From assembly GCF_000334915.1 (NCBI RefSeq), contig NZ_AMSF01000015.1:124001-188000 (forward strand): 64,000 nucleotides of DNA, given 5' to 3'. Positions 30,906 through 41,697 of this stretch are shown here, piece by piece. Position 1 is the stretch's first letter. Each line of letters starts with the position of its first letter. The notes beneath the pieces were generated by a model. It ran no database searches, was not told where the DNA came from, and saw only the letters and a list, made by a program, of their open reading frames with translations. Position numbers and translations under genes: made by a program. Origin of the DNA: Dyella ginsengisoli LA-4 (GTDB lineage Bacteria > Pseudomonadota > Gammaproteobacteria > Xanthomonadales > Rhodanobacteraceae).

Positions 30906-31907
30906 ATGTCCTCCCCACGCCGCACCCGCCTGCCGATCGCACTGCTGCTCGCCCTGCTGCTGTGGCCGGCGGCGTCGTTGCGGGCTGCCACGCGCTATTT
31001 CTGGCATCCGGAAATTGCACCTGCCGGCCCGGTGGTGGTGATCGTCAGCCTCGACGAGCAGTCGATCTACGTGTATCGCAATGGCGTGGCGATCGGCGCG
31101 GGCCCGATCAGCTCCGGCAAACCGGGGTACGAGACGCCCCCTGGCGTCTACAGCATCCTGCAGAAGGAGCGCGAGCATCGCTCCAACCTCTACGACGACG
31201 CGCCGATGCCATACATGCAGCGGCTGACCTGGGACGGCGTCGCGCTGCACGGCGGCGTGCTGCCCGGGCATCCGGCCTCCCACGGCTGCGTGCGATTGCC
31301 GCCGGCCTTCGCCGAGAAGCTGTTTGCCGTGACCCAGCGTGGCGGCATCGTCGTCGTATCCGACAGCAAGGTATCGCCGGCGCCGATCGTGCACCCCGCC
31401 GCGGTGGCACCGATCGACCTGACCGGCGCACCGATGGCCGTGCCCGACGGGGGGGACGATACGCTCACCCTGGCGCCGGGAGGCGCGTTGGGCGTGGTGG
31501 TCAGCACGTACGACCAGCGGGTCTATGTGCTGCGCAATGGCGTGCTGATGGGACAGGCGCCGCTGGCGATGGCCCCTGGCGAGATCCCAGCGGGCACGCT
31601 GCTGTACGTGATGACCGGTCGGGCGGAAGCCGGCGGGGACAACCGCCCGACGCTGCCCCGCTGGTCGGCCTATCGCATCCTGGGCGAAGGCCCTGTGCCG
31701 GATCCCGCAACGATGGCCGCGCAGATTCATGTGCCGGGCGGGTTCGGGCAGCGGCTGCGCGACGCCATGGTGCCGGGGACGACGGTGCTGGTCACCGACC
31801 TGCCCGGTCTGGGTGGCGACGAGAAAGCCCCCTACGCCAAGCTGCTCGAATCGACCTCTCCCGAGCCGACGACCGCGAAACCCGTCACGCCGCGCGAAAG
31901 TCGCTGA
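30906..31907 (+). CDS. L,D-transpeptidase (YkuD) with degenerate second domain
   Basis: 333-residue secreted protein. The signal peptide spans residues 1-27 (IALLLALLLWPAASLRA). The YkuD domain covers about 40-155: substrate-binding strand SLDEQSIYVYRNGVAIG and active site HGGVLPGHPASHGCVRLP with H115, H126 and the nucleophile C128. Residues about 190-300 repeat the first half (VVVSTYDQRVYVLRNGVLMGQ) but lack the His-Gly-Cys box, so this looks like an internal duplication that lost catalysis. The enzyme would form or edit 3-3 peptidoglycan cross-links or attach proteins in the periplasm. I chose the ATG before the signal sequence; the longer upstream frame has none. Confidence 0.85.
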   Translation: MSSPRRTRLPIALLLALLLWPAASLRAATRYFWHPEIAPAGPVVVIVSLDEQSIYVYRNGVAIGAGPISSGKPGYETPPGVYSILQKEREHRSNLYDDAPMPYMQRLTWDGVALHGGVLPGHPASHGCVRLPPAFAEKLFAVTQRGGIVVVSDSKVSPAPIVHPAAVAPIDLTGAPMAVPDGGDDTLTLAPGGALGVVVSTYDQRVYVLRNGVLMGQAPLAMAPGEIPAGTLLYVMTGRAEAGGDNRPTLPRWSAYRILGEGPVPDPATMAAQIHVPGGFGQRLRDAMVPGTTVLVTDLPGLGGDEKAPYAKLLESTSPEPTTAKPVTPRESR

Positions 31908-31985
31908 GTTCGTTCATTTTTTCCTGACAATTCGTTCAGCTTCCGCACCGGAAACTGGCCGCCATCCGTTCTTGTGGTTGCCCCC

Positions 31986-32726
31986 ATGCCGTACTTCGCC
32001 CCTCGCACCCTGGTGCGTCGCGTGCTTCCCGTTGTTGCCCTGCTGCTCGGCCTTGCGCCCGCATCCCATGCGACGGCGCCCGGCGACCTTGCAAGCGCGC
32101 TGGTCCGGGCTGCACCGGCGGCCGATCCACGCGTGATCACGCTGGCGACCCGCGCCCTGCAGTGCGTGCAGAAGGCCATGCCCGCACGCACGCTGAGCGT
32201 GATCGACTACTCGCGCCCCTCCACCCAGCCGCGGCTGTGGGTGTTCGACCTGGCCCACCGCACCCTGCTGTTCAAGGAGCTCGTGGCGCACGGCCGCAAC
32301 AGCGGAGACAACCTGGCCTCGCATTTCTCCAATGCGCCGGGCAGCCTGATGTCCAGCCTCGGCACCTTCGTCACGGACGGCACCTACGTGGGCCACAACG
32401 GCTATTCGCTGCGTCTGAAGGGGCTGGACGAGGGTTTCAACGACAACGCCGAAAGCCGCGCCATCGTGATCCACGGGGCCAGCTACGTCAGCCCCCTGTT
32501 CGCCTCCTCCGAGGGGCGCCTGGGGCGCAGCTGGGGCTGCCCGGCAGTGCGTCGGGGCGTGGCCAAGCGCCTGATCGACACGATCAAGGATCGTTCGGTG
32601 GTCTTCGCCTATTACCCCGACCCCAGGTGGCTGAAGCAGTCCTCCACGCTGGGCGATTGCGGCACCGAGGTGACCGCCGGCCTCGAGCGCGCAACGGTGC
32701 CGCGCCGGACGCTGCTCAGCCCCTGA
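31986..32726 (+). CDS. Murein L,D-transpeptidase catalytic domain protein (YkuD_2 type)
   Basis: 246-residue secreted protein of the second L,D-transpeptidase family. The signal peptide is residues 1-29 (VLPVVALLLGLAPASHA). The catalytic box reads IVIHGASYV (H163) followed by GRSWGCPAV (C185). Upstream segments WVFDLAHRTLLFKELVAHGRNSG and LGTFVTDGTYVGHNGYSLRL are typical of this type. I prefer the ATG at 31986 to a GTG 12 bases upstream. It follows the other transpeptidase on the same strand by 78 bp and converges with usp1 across 9 bp. Substrate specificity is not predictable. Confidence 0.82.
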   Translation: MPYFAPRTLVRRVLPVVALLLGLAPASHATAPGDLASALVRAAPAADPRVITLATRALQCVQKAMPARTLSVIDYSRPSTQPRLWVFDLAHRTLLFKELVAHGRNSGDNLASHFSNAPGSLMSSLGTFVTDGTYVGHNGYSLRLKGLDEGFNDNAESRAIVIHGASYVSPLFASSEGRLGRSWGCPAVRRGVAKRLIDTIKDRSVVFAYYPDPRWLKQSSTLGDCGTEVTAGLERATVPRRTLLSP

Positions 32727-32735
32727 GCCCCGGCG

Positions 32736-33536
32736 TCAGTGCGCCATCAACAGCGGCAGATGGGTGTGATCGAGTACGTGGCGGGTCGCGCCGCCGAGGG
32801 CCAGCTCGCTCAGGCGTGACCGCCCCCAGGCGCCCATCACCAGCAGGTCCGCCCCGATCTCCCGGGCCGTTTCGAGCAGAGCCTTGCCGACGTTGGCACC
32901 CTTGTCGAAGCGCTGCCATTCGACCGCCACACCCTGCCGTTCCAGCCAGGCCCGCAGTGGCAGCGCCGGCGGAGACAGACCGGGCAGACCGGTGCGCTCG
33001 CCGTCGAGCACGAGTACCTTGCCCGCCCGCTTGAGCAACGGCAACGCCGCCTTGACCGCACCGGCCGCCTCGCCGGACCCGTTCCAGGCCACCAGGATGC
33101 GATCCGGCGCGCCGGTACCGCGCCAGGTCTCCGGCACCAGCAGCATCGGTGAGGCATCGTCGAACAGGGTACGGGTGATGTTGTCGAAGCCGATCGGCGC
33201 ATCCGGGTTGCGCACCGGCAACTCGGTGACGATGAACTGGGCCAGCCGTGAACGCTTGGCCAGGATCGGCACATAGGCGCCACGGATCACCTCCCACGCC
33301 CCTTTCACCTCATGCCGCGCGCACAGTGCGCCCCACTGCGTGGCGAAAGCCTGCGCCGAGCGCTCCTCGGTATCGAGCAGCGCCAGCGCCTCGGGCATGG
33401 CCATCACCGGCGGATACACCGCCACCACGTGGATGCCGGTGGCGAAGGCGTCCAGTTGACGGGCTGCGGCCAGGCCGACCACGCAGGCCGGCGTGCCGTC
33501 CTCGAGACGGTCGAGGTTGATGATCAGGTCGAGCAT
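32736..33536 (-). CDS. Universal stress protein, tandem-domain type
   Basis: 266-residue UspA-family protein, longer than single-domain forms, with a recognisable C-terminal Usp domain (about 145-266: RILVAWNGSGEAAGAVKAAL, then LLVMGAWGRSRLSELALGGATRHVL). The N-terminal half is a divergent Usp-like domain. The ATG at 33536 has GGAG at a good distance. It is divergent from a second Usp gene across a 194-bp gap that holds two FNR-type boxes; one (33593-33606) is centred 41.5 bases before a predicted start near 33558. In pseudomonads such Usp genes serve anaerobic survival under Anr, which is the likely parallel. Confidence 0.85.
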   Translation of the reverse strand: MLDLIINLDRLEDGTPACVVGLAAARQLDAFATGIHVVAVYPPVMAMPEALALLDTEERSAQAFATQWGALCARHEVKGAWEVIRGAYVPILAKRSRLAQFIVTELPVRNPDAPIGFDNITRTLFDDASPMLLVPETWRGTGAPDRILVAWNGSGEAAGAVKAALPLLKRAGKVLVLDGERTGLPGLSPPALPLRAWLERQGVAVEWQRFDKGANVGKALLETAREIGADLLVMGAWGRSRLSELALGGATRHVLDHTHLPLLMAH

Positions 33537-33592
33537 GACGGGGGCTCCGGATGGCGTGGCCGACATGCTGCATCAACCGTCCGCGTCCGCCG

Positions 33593-33606
33593 TTGATCAG
33601 GGTCAA
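33593..33606. promoter_or_regulatory. FNR/Anr box upstream of usp1
   Basis: TTGAT-CAGG-GTCAA matches TTGAY-N4-RTCAA exactly. Read toward usp1, CAGCAT (33570-33565) is correctly placed as a -10 element for an FNR site at -41.5. Confidence 0.65.
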
Positions 33607-33659
33607 CCGGCCGGTCGGCCACGACGACCCATCTCCCCGGCCACCGAACGGGGGCGCCA

Positions 33660-33673
33660 TTGACGCCCATCAA
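33660..33673. promoter_or_regulatory. FNR/Anr box upstream of usp2
   Basis: TTGAC-GCCC-ATCAA matches TTGAY-N4-RTCAA exactly, 57 bases before the usp2 start codon. The matching -10 region (about 33696-33706) is weak, as expected for an activator-dependent promoter. Confidence 0.65.
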
Positions 33674-33730
33674 GATCGGCCTTGCCGACCTGGCGCACCC
33701 TGTATCCGTCCACTGCGTCCGGAGCACGCC

Positions 33731-34168
33731 ATGTTCAAGCACATCCTGGTTCCTACCGACGGATCGGAGCTCTCCATCCGTGCGGCCACCACGGCCATCG
33801 ACCTCGCCCGCACCTGCGGGGCACGCATCCTCGCCCTGCACGTGGTGCCGCCCTTCCACACGATCTCCTACATGGCCGAGATGCTTGCGGCCACCGAGCT
33901 GGCTTACACGCAGGAGTCGATCGCACGCGCCGAACGCTTTCTTGCCGAGGTGCGCGATCGTGCCGCCAAGGCCGGCGTGCCCTGCGACAGCCGCTACCTG
34001 CTCGACGAACAACCGCACAAGGTGATCGCGCGGGTCGCCGGCGAGAACCACTGCGACCTGATCGTGATGGGCTCGCACGGCTGGCGCGGCCTGAACCGCC
34101 TGCTGCTGGGCAGCGAGACGCAGAAGGTGCTGCTGACCGCCGAACCGCCCGTGCTGGTCTGCCATTGA
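33731..34168 (+). CDS. Universal stress protein, single domain, ATP-binding type
   Basis: 145-residue UspA protein. The N terminus FKHILVPTDGSELSIRA and the C-terminal nucleotide loop MGSHGWRGLNRLLLGSET (G-x2-G-x9-G-S) are canonical for ATP-binding Usp proteins. It is preceded by its own FNR-type box and followed after 10 bp by a P-type ATPase, so the two are probably cotranscribed. It is expected to be a cytoplasmic dimer with a role in survival under oxygen limitation or energy stress; no enzymatic activity is implied. Confidence 0.9.
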   Translation: MFKHILVPTDGSELSIRAATTAIDLARTCGARILALHVVPPFHTISYMAEMLAATELAYTQESIARAERFLAEVRDRAAKAGVPCDSRYLLDEQPHKVIARVAGENHCDLIVMGSHGWRGLNRLLLGSETQKVLLTAEPPVLVCH

Positions 34169-34178
34169 TGCCACCGCG

Positions 34179-36692
<2,514 letters not shown>

Positions 36693-36738
36693 AACAGCCG
36701 GCCGGCCCGTCGCGCACTGCTATCCTGCGCGGGCCCGG

Positions 36739-38532
36739 ATGGCCGTCCGGCGCATCCGTCCCCTGTCCACCGAGCGTGCCCGCCGCGTGTCCGCCGCCTC
36801 CGACCTGCCGCGCCCCGAAGTCTGGCTGAAGAGCTTCCGTTCCCGGGTCCGTGCACCGCTGCGCCAGGCGACCGCACTCGGTCTGGTCAACGGCCTGCTG
36901 CTGGTCGCCCAGGCCTGGCTGGCGGCATGGGCGATCAATGCCGGCGTGATGCACCACGCGCCAATGGCCCGGCTGTGGCCGGCGCTGGCCGCCCTGCCGG
37001 TGGTGTTCGTACTGCGTTTCGCACTGGCACGCGCGGCCGAGCGCGTCGCCTTCCGCGCCGGCGCCATCGTGCGCCGCACGCTGCGCGCCGACCTGCTGGC
37101 CCACCTGCAGCGACTGGGACCGGCGTGGCTGCAACGGCAGGCGCGCGGCGACCTGGTCACCAGTGTCGTGGGCGGCGTGGAGGCGATGGAGGGCTACTAC
37201 GCGCGCTACCTGCCGACCATGGGCATGACCGCGCTGCTGCCGCTGGCGATCCTGGTCGCGGTGTTTCCCGCCGACTGGGTCTCGGCGCTGGTGATGCTGG
37301 TCAGCGCGCCGCTGATCCCGTTCTTCATGTGGATGATCGGCAAGGGCACCGAGGAGCTGAACCAGAAGCAGTGGCGCGTGCTGGCGTTCCTCGGTGCGCG
37401 CTTCCTGGACACCCTGCAGGGCCTGACCACGCTCAAGCTGTTCGGTGCCAGCCGGCGCGAGGCGGCCGTGGTGGCGCAGGTGTCGGACGACTACCGGCGC
37501 AGCACCATGCAGGTGCTGCGCGTGGCGTTCCTGTCGTCGGTGGTGCTGGAGTTCCTCGCCACGGTGAGCATCGCCGTGGTCGCCGTGCTGGTGGGCTTTC
37601 GCCTGATGTGGGGCGAGCTGGCCTTCCTGCCCGGTCTGTTCGCCCTGCTGCTGGCACCGGAATTCTTCGGCCCGTTGCGCAACATGGGCACCGTCTACCA
37701 CCTGCGCATGGAAGCGATCGGCGCGGCGGAGCGGATGGTGCAGATCTTTGCCGAACCGGCCGACGGGCGACCGCGGGGAACGGCGCCGGCGCCCTCGGCA
37801 GCACCATCGCTGTCGTTCGAAGCCACCGGCTTCGCCTACCCGGACGGCACCGTCGCACTGGACGCCTGCCGCTTCACCGCCCCGGCCGGCCAGGTCACGG
37901 CGATCGTCGGTGCCAGCGGTGCCGGCAAGAGCACCGTGCTGCACCTGTTGCTCGGGTTCATCGGACGCACCCGCGGTCGCATCACGGTCGGTGATGTCGA
38001 CCTGGCGGACATCGCCGAAACCGACTGGCTGGCGCGCGTCGCCTGGGTGCCGCAGCGCGCGCACCTGTTCGAGGGCAGCGTGGCCGACAACCTGCGACTG
38101 GCGCGCCCCGATGCCGATGATGCGCAGCTGCGCGAGGCCGCCCGCGCCGCCGGCGCCGAGGCCTTCATCGACGCGCTGCCGCAGGGCTTCGACACGCCGC
38201 TCGGCGAGCGCGGCGCCAACCTGTCCGGTGGACAGGTGCAACGGCTCGCGCTGGCCCGCGCGTTCCTGAAGGACGCGCCGGTGCTGCTGCTGGACGAGCC
38301 GACCGCCCACCTGGACACGCACAGCCAGCGGGCGGTACTCGAGGCGATCGAGCGGCTGGCCCGCGGCCGCACCGTGCTGCTGGTGACCCATCGCCTGCAC
38401 GCGCTGGCGCTGGCCGACCACGTGGTGGTTCTCGACGACGGACGGGTGGTCGAACAAGGCCCGCCGGATGCGCTGCGCGCGGCCGATGGTCCGTTCGCAC
38501 GCCTGCTGGCCGCTGCCGCGGTGTCCGCATGA
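36739..38532 (+). CDS. cydD: Thiol reductant ABC exporter subunit CydD
   Basis: 597-residue half-transporter with six membrane helices (about 40-330) and an ATPase domain (about 355-590). The Walker A GASGAGKST, signature LSGGQVQRLALARAFL and Walker B VLLLDEPTAHLD are intact. CydDC exports cysteine and glutathione to the periplasm and is required for cytochrome bd assembly. Its stop overlaps the cydC start by 4 bases (ATGA), indicating coupled translation. It faces the cydABX genes convergently. Confidence 0.93.
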   Translation: MAVRRIRPLSTERARRVSAASDLPRPEVWLKSFRSRVRAPLRQATALGLVNGLLLVAQAWLAAWAINAGVMHHAPMARLWPALAALPVVFVLRFALARAAERVAFRAGAIVRRTLRADLLAHLQRLGPAWLQRQARGDLVTSVVGGVEAMEGYYARYLPTMGMTALLPLAILVAVFPADWVSALVMLVSAPLIPFFMWMIGKGTEELNQKQWRVLAFLGARFLDTLQGLTTLKLFGASRREAAVVAQVSDDYRRSTMQVLRVAFLSSVVLEFLATVSIAVVAVLVGFRLMWGELAFLPGLFALLLAPEFFGPLRNMGTVYHLRMEAIGAAERMVQIFAEPADGRPRGTAPAPSAAPSLSFEATGFAYPDGTVALDACRFTAPAGQVTAIVGASGAGKSTVLHLLLGFIGRTRGRITVGDVDLADIAETDWLARVAWVPQRAHLFEGSVADNLRLARPDADDAQLREAARAAGAEAFIDALPQGFDTPLGERGANLSGGQVQRLALARAFLKDAPVLLLDEPTAHLDTHSQRAVLEAIERLARGRTVLLVTHRLHALALADHVVVLDDGRVVEQGPPDALRAADGPFARLLAAAAVSA

Positions 38533-40289
38533 CGCGCCGCGCCGACCGCGCCCAGGGGCGTGCCGACCTGCGCCGGCTGTGGGTGCTATTCCGCCCCTAC
38601 CGCGCGTGGATGGCCGGCGGCGCCCTGCTGGCGCTGGCCGCCCTGCTCGCCAACGTCGGCCTGCTGGCGGTGTCCGGCCACTTCATCGCGGCAATGGCGC
38701 TGGCCGGCGCGGCCAGCGTCACGCTGAACTACTTCACCCCGGCCGCGCTGATCCGCGCCTTCGCGCTGACCCGCACCGGCGGCCGCTACCTGGAACGGCT
38801 GGTCACCCACGAGGCCACCTTCCGCCTGCTGGCGCAGCTGCGGGTGTGGTTCTACGAACGCCTCGAGCCACTGGCCCCGGCACGCCTGCAGTCGCTGCGC
38901 GCCGCCGACCTGCTGTCGCGCATCCAGGCCGACATCGACACGCTCAACCAGGTCTATCTGCGCCTGTTCGTGCCAGTGGTGGTGGCCGCGCTCGGCAGCC
39001 TGGCGATCGTCGCGGTGATGGCCATCTTCAGCGTGCCGGTCGCGCTGGGGACGGCGCTGGGGCTTGCGCTCGCCGGGTTGGCCTTGCCGGCCTGGCTGCG
39101 GCATCGCGGCGAAGCGGCCGGCGCCCGCGCCGTGCAGACCCGCGCCGCCCTGCGCAACGCGGTGGCCGATGCCCTCGCCGGAGCCGCCGAACTGCGCGTG
39201 TACGGCGCGGAGCACGCCTGGCATGAACGCGTGCAGCGGCTCTCCGACGACCTGCTCGCCGACCAGCGCCGGTTGAGCGAACTGGCCGGCTTCTCCGCCG
39301 GCGCCGTCGGCCTGTGCGCCAATCTCGCGCTGTGGTGGGCGGTGATCGCTGCGGCGCCCGCGGTGGCCGCCGGCGCGATCGCGCCGGCGCAACTGGCGAT
39401 GCTGGCACTGTTCGCCATGGCCGCGTTCGAGGCGGTGACGCCGCTGCCGCTGGCGTTCCAGATGCTGGGCGAGCAGCTCGCCGCGGCACGACGCATTTTT
39501 TCCGTGGTGGATGCCGAGCCGGCCGTTGCCACGCCGGGCCGTCCCTCGCCCGCGCCGCGCGATGCCAGCGTGCGCTTCGAACGCGTGCGCTTCCGCTACG
39601 ACGTGGACCGCCCCTGGGTGCTGGACGGTTTCGACCTGGCGCTCGCGCCCGGCTCGCGCACCGCACTGGTCGGCGCCAGCGGTGCCGGCAAGAGCAGCGT
39701 GCTGCAGCTGCTGGCCCGTTTCCGCGACTTCCAGGACGGCCAGGTACTGCTCGGCGGCGAGCCGCTGCGGGACTTCGCCCCGGACGACGCACGCGCCTGC
39801 TTCGCGGTGGTCTCGCAGGACGCCTACCTGTTCAACGGCACGGTGCTGGACAACCTGCTGCTGGCGCGGCCGGAAGCCGACGAAGCGGCCATCGTGGCGG
39901 CCTGCCGCGCGGCGCAGGTGCACGAGGTGATCGAGGCCCTGCCCGAGGGCTACCACACCACGCTCGGCGAAGCCGGCATGCGCCTGTCCGGTGGCCAGGC
40001 GCGCCGGTTGGCGATCGCCCGCGCGCTGCTCAAGGATGCCCCGATCTTGCTGCTGGACGAACCCACCGAGGGCCTCGATGCCGCCACCGCCCGCGCGCTC
40101 CACGACTCGCTGGCCGTCGCCATGGCCGGCCGCACCGTGCTGCTGATCACTCACCAGCTCGGCACGCTGGCCGGCCTGGTCGACGAGGTAGCGGTGCTGG
40201 ACGGCGGGCGCGTCGTCCAGCGCGGCCGGCCCGGCGATCTGGCGCGACAACCCGGCCCCTTCCTCGACCTGCAGGACCTGCTGGGCTGA
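38529..40289 (+). CDS. cydC: Thiol reductant ABC exporter subunit CydC
   Basis: 586-residue second half of the CydDC heterodimer. The N-terminal membrane domain (about 20-320, with FTPAALIRAFALTRTGGRYLERLVTHE typical of CydC) is followed by an ATPase domain: Walker A GASGAGKSS, signature LSGGQARRLAIARALL, Walker B ILLLDEPTEGLD. It is translated from the overlap with cydD. It ends next to a hairpin shared with the opposing cydABX operon. Confidence 0.93.
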   Translation: MTRRADRAQGRADLRRLWVLFRPYRAWMAGGALLALAALLANVGLLAVSGHFIAAMALAGAASVTLNYFTPAALIRAFALTRTGGRYLERLVTHEATFRLLAQLRVWFYERLEPLAPARLQSLRAADLLSRIQADIDTLNQVYLRLFVPVVVAALGSLAIVAVMAIFSVPVALGTALGLALAGLALPAWLRHRGEAAGARAVQTRAALRNAVADALAGAAELRVYGAEHAWHERVQRLSDDLLADQRRLSELAGFSAGAVGLCANLALWWAVIAAAPAVAAGAIAPAQLAMLALFAMAAFEAVTPLPLAFQMLGEQLAAARRIFSVVDAEPAVATPGRPSPAPRDASVRFERVRFRYDVDRPWVLDGFDLALAPGSRTALVGASGAGKSSVLQLLARFRDFQDGQVLLGGEPLRDFAPDDARACFAVVSQDAYLFNGTVLDNLLLARPEADEAAIVAACRAAQVHEVIEALPEGYHTTLGEAGMRLSGGQARRLAIARALLKDAPILLLDEPTEGLDAATARALHDSLAVAMAGRTVLLITHQLGTLAGLVDEVAVLDGGRVVQRGRPGDLARQPGPFLDLQDLLG

Positions 40290-40321
40290 AAAAAACGAGG
40301 GGACCGTTGCCGGTCCCCTCG
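40289..40321 (-). terminator. Terminator of cydABX (minus strand)
   Basis: CGAGGGGACCG (40296-40306), loop TTGC, CGGTCCCCTCG (40311-40321); on the minus strand the stem is followed by seven T residues (40295-40289), the last of which overlap the cydC stop. On the plus strand only a C-rich tail follows, so cydDC termination there is weaker. Confidence 0.85.
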
Positions 40322-40345
40322 CCCCCTTCCCCGCAAGCGTCCGGC

Positions 40346-40549
40346 TCAGTGGCCGGCCGGCTCCGACTCGTCGACGGTGCCGTCGTGCGCGTCCATCCAG
40401 GCGCCGCCCGCCGCGGCGACCAGCACGATCATCGCGGTGCCGACGAACCAGGCGAAATACCAGGAGCCGTAATCGCCCAGGATCACGCCCATCACGATTG
40501 CCACCACGGCGAGCAGCATGTAGATCAGGAATTGCAGCAAGGTCTTCAT
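40346..40549 (-). CDS. cydX: Extended CydX-like cytochrome bd small subunit
   Basis: 67-residue membrane protein directly downstream of cydB (11-bp gap). Residues about 30-51 contain the CydX hallmark WYFAWFVG followed by a hydrophobic helix and an acidic tail, as in the 37-residue E. coli CydX that stabilises hemes b595 and d. Unlike that protein, it has an extra N-terminal hydrophobic helix (about residues 5-25). The ATG at 40549 follows GGAG-like bases in the cydB-cydX gap. The two-helix form could be a fusion or a lineage-specific variant. The position and motif make the assignment good despite the length. Confidence 0.75.
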   Translation of the reverse strand: MKTLLQFLIYMLLAVVAIVMGVILGDYGSWYFAWFVGTAMIVLVAAAGGAWMDAHDGTVDESEPAGH

Positions 40550-40560
40550 GGCTCGCTCCT

Positions 40561-41694
40561 TCAGTACGCGTGTTCGTCGTGCTGGATGGCCGCGGCATCG
40601 ACCTCGCCGCGCATCACCCAGAACGCCCAGCTGGTGTACCAGATCACCAGCGGCACGAACACCGCGGCAAACCCGGTCGCCCACAGCAGCGTGGTCTGGC
40701 TCGACACCGAGTTCCACAGCGTCAGGCTCTGCGACGGCTCGCTGCTGGACGGCATCAGGAACGGGAACAGTGCCGCGCCCACCGTGCCGATCACGCCGAT
40801 CCAGGCGCCCGCACCCAGCCACCAGGCCAGCGTGGACCGCCTGCCGCGCACGGCCAGCAGGCCCAGCAACATGCCGGCATAGCCGAGCGCCGGCACCGCC
40901 CACAGCAGCGGCTGGCTGCGGTAGTTGGCCAGCAGCCCGCCGGCCACCACGCTCGCCTGCTGCTGCAGCGGGTTCTGCGGCAGACCGGGCGCCGGCGCGT
41001 GCTCGAGCACGAAGCCCGGCAGGAACGACACCCAGATGCCACCGAGCGTGAACAGCACGATCGCCGCGATCGCCGCGCCCATCGCCGCCTTGCGTGCACG
41101 GGGTGCGACAGCACCGCCGGCGCGCCCCATCAGCATCACGCCACCCATGTAGATCGACAGCGAGAGCGACAGCAGGCCGCAGAGCACGGCGAACGGATTG
41201 AGCAGGGACACGAAGCTGCCGGTGTAGTACGAGCGCATGTCCCAGTCGAAGTGGAACGGCACGCCCTGCAGCATGTTCCCCATGGCGGCGCCGTAGATGA
41301 TCATCGGCACCGCGCCGCTGACCAGCAGCGCCCAGTCCCAGGCGTTGCGCCAGGTGGCCGAAGGCAGCTTGCTGCGGTATTCGAAGCCGAGCGGGCGCAC
41401 GATCATCGTCCACAGCAACAGCAGCATCACCACGTACAGGCCGGAGAACGCCGTGGCGTAGATCAGCGGGAACGCCGCGAAGATCGCGCCGCCGCCGAGG
41501 ATGAACCACACCTGGTTGCCGTCCCAGTGCGGCCCGATCGCGTTGAGGCAGACCCGACGCTCGTTGTCGTCACGACCGACGAAGCGCAGCAGCGTGCCCA
41601 CGCCCATGTCCATGCCGACCATGATCGCCAGGCCCATCAGCAGCACGCCGAGCACCAGCCACCACAGCACCTTGAGTCCGAAATAGAGTTCCAT
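40561..41694 (-). CDS. cydB: Cytochrome bd ubiquinol oxidase subunit II
   Basis: 377-residue CydB with about eight membrane helices. Family segments include KVLWWLVLGVLLMGLAIMVGMDMGVGTLL at the N terminus and NQVWFILGGGAIFAAFPLIYATAFSGLY. It forms the structural partner of CydA in a quinol oxidase with high oxygen affinity. It starts 3 bp after the cydA stop. No truncation is seen. Confidence 0.96.
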   Translation of the reverse strand: MELYFGLKVLWWLVLGVLLMGLAIMVGMDMGVGTLLRFVGRDDNERRVCLNAIGPHWDGNQVWFILGGGAIFAAFPLIYATAFSGLYVVMLLLLWTMIVRPLGFEYRSKLPSATWRNAWDWALLVSGAVPMIIYGAAMGNMLQGVPFHFDWDMRSYYTGSFVSLLNPFAVLCGLLSLSLSIYMGGVMLMGRAGGAVAPRARKAAMGAAIAAIVLFTLGGIWVSFLPGFVLEHAPAPGLPQNPLQQQASVVAGGLLANYRSQPLLWAVPALGYAGMLLGLLAVRGRRSTLAWWLGAGAWIGVIGTVGAALFPFLMPSSSEPSQSLTLWNSVSSQTTLLWATGFAAVFVPLVIWYTSWAFWVMRGEVDAAAIQHDEHAY

Positions 41695-41697
41695 CGA

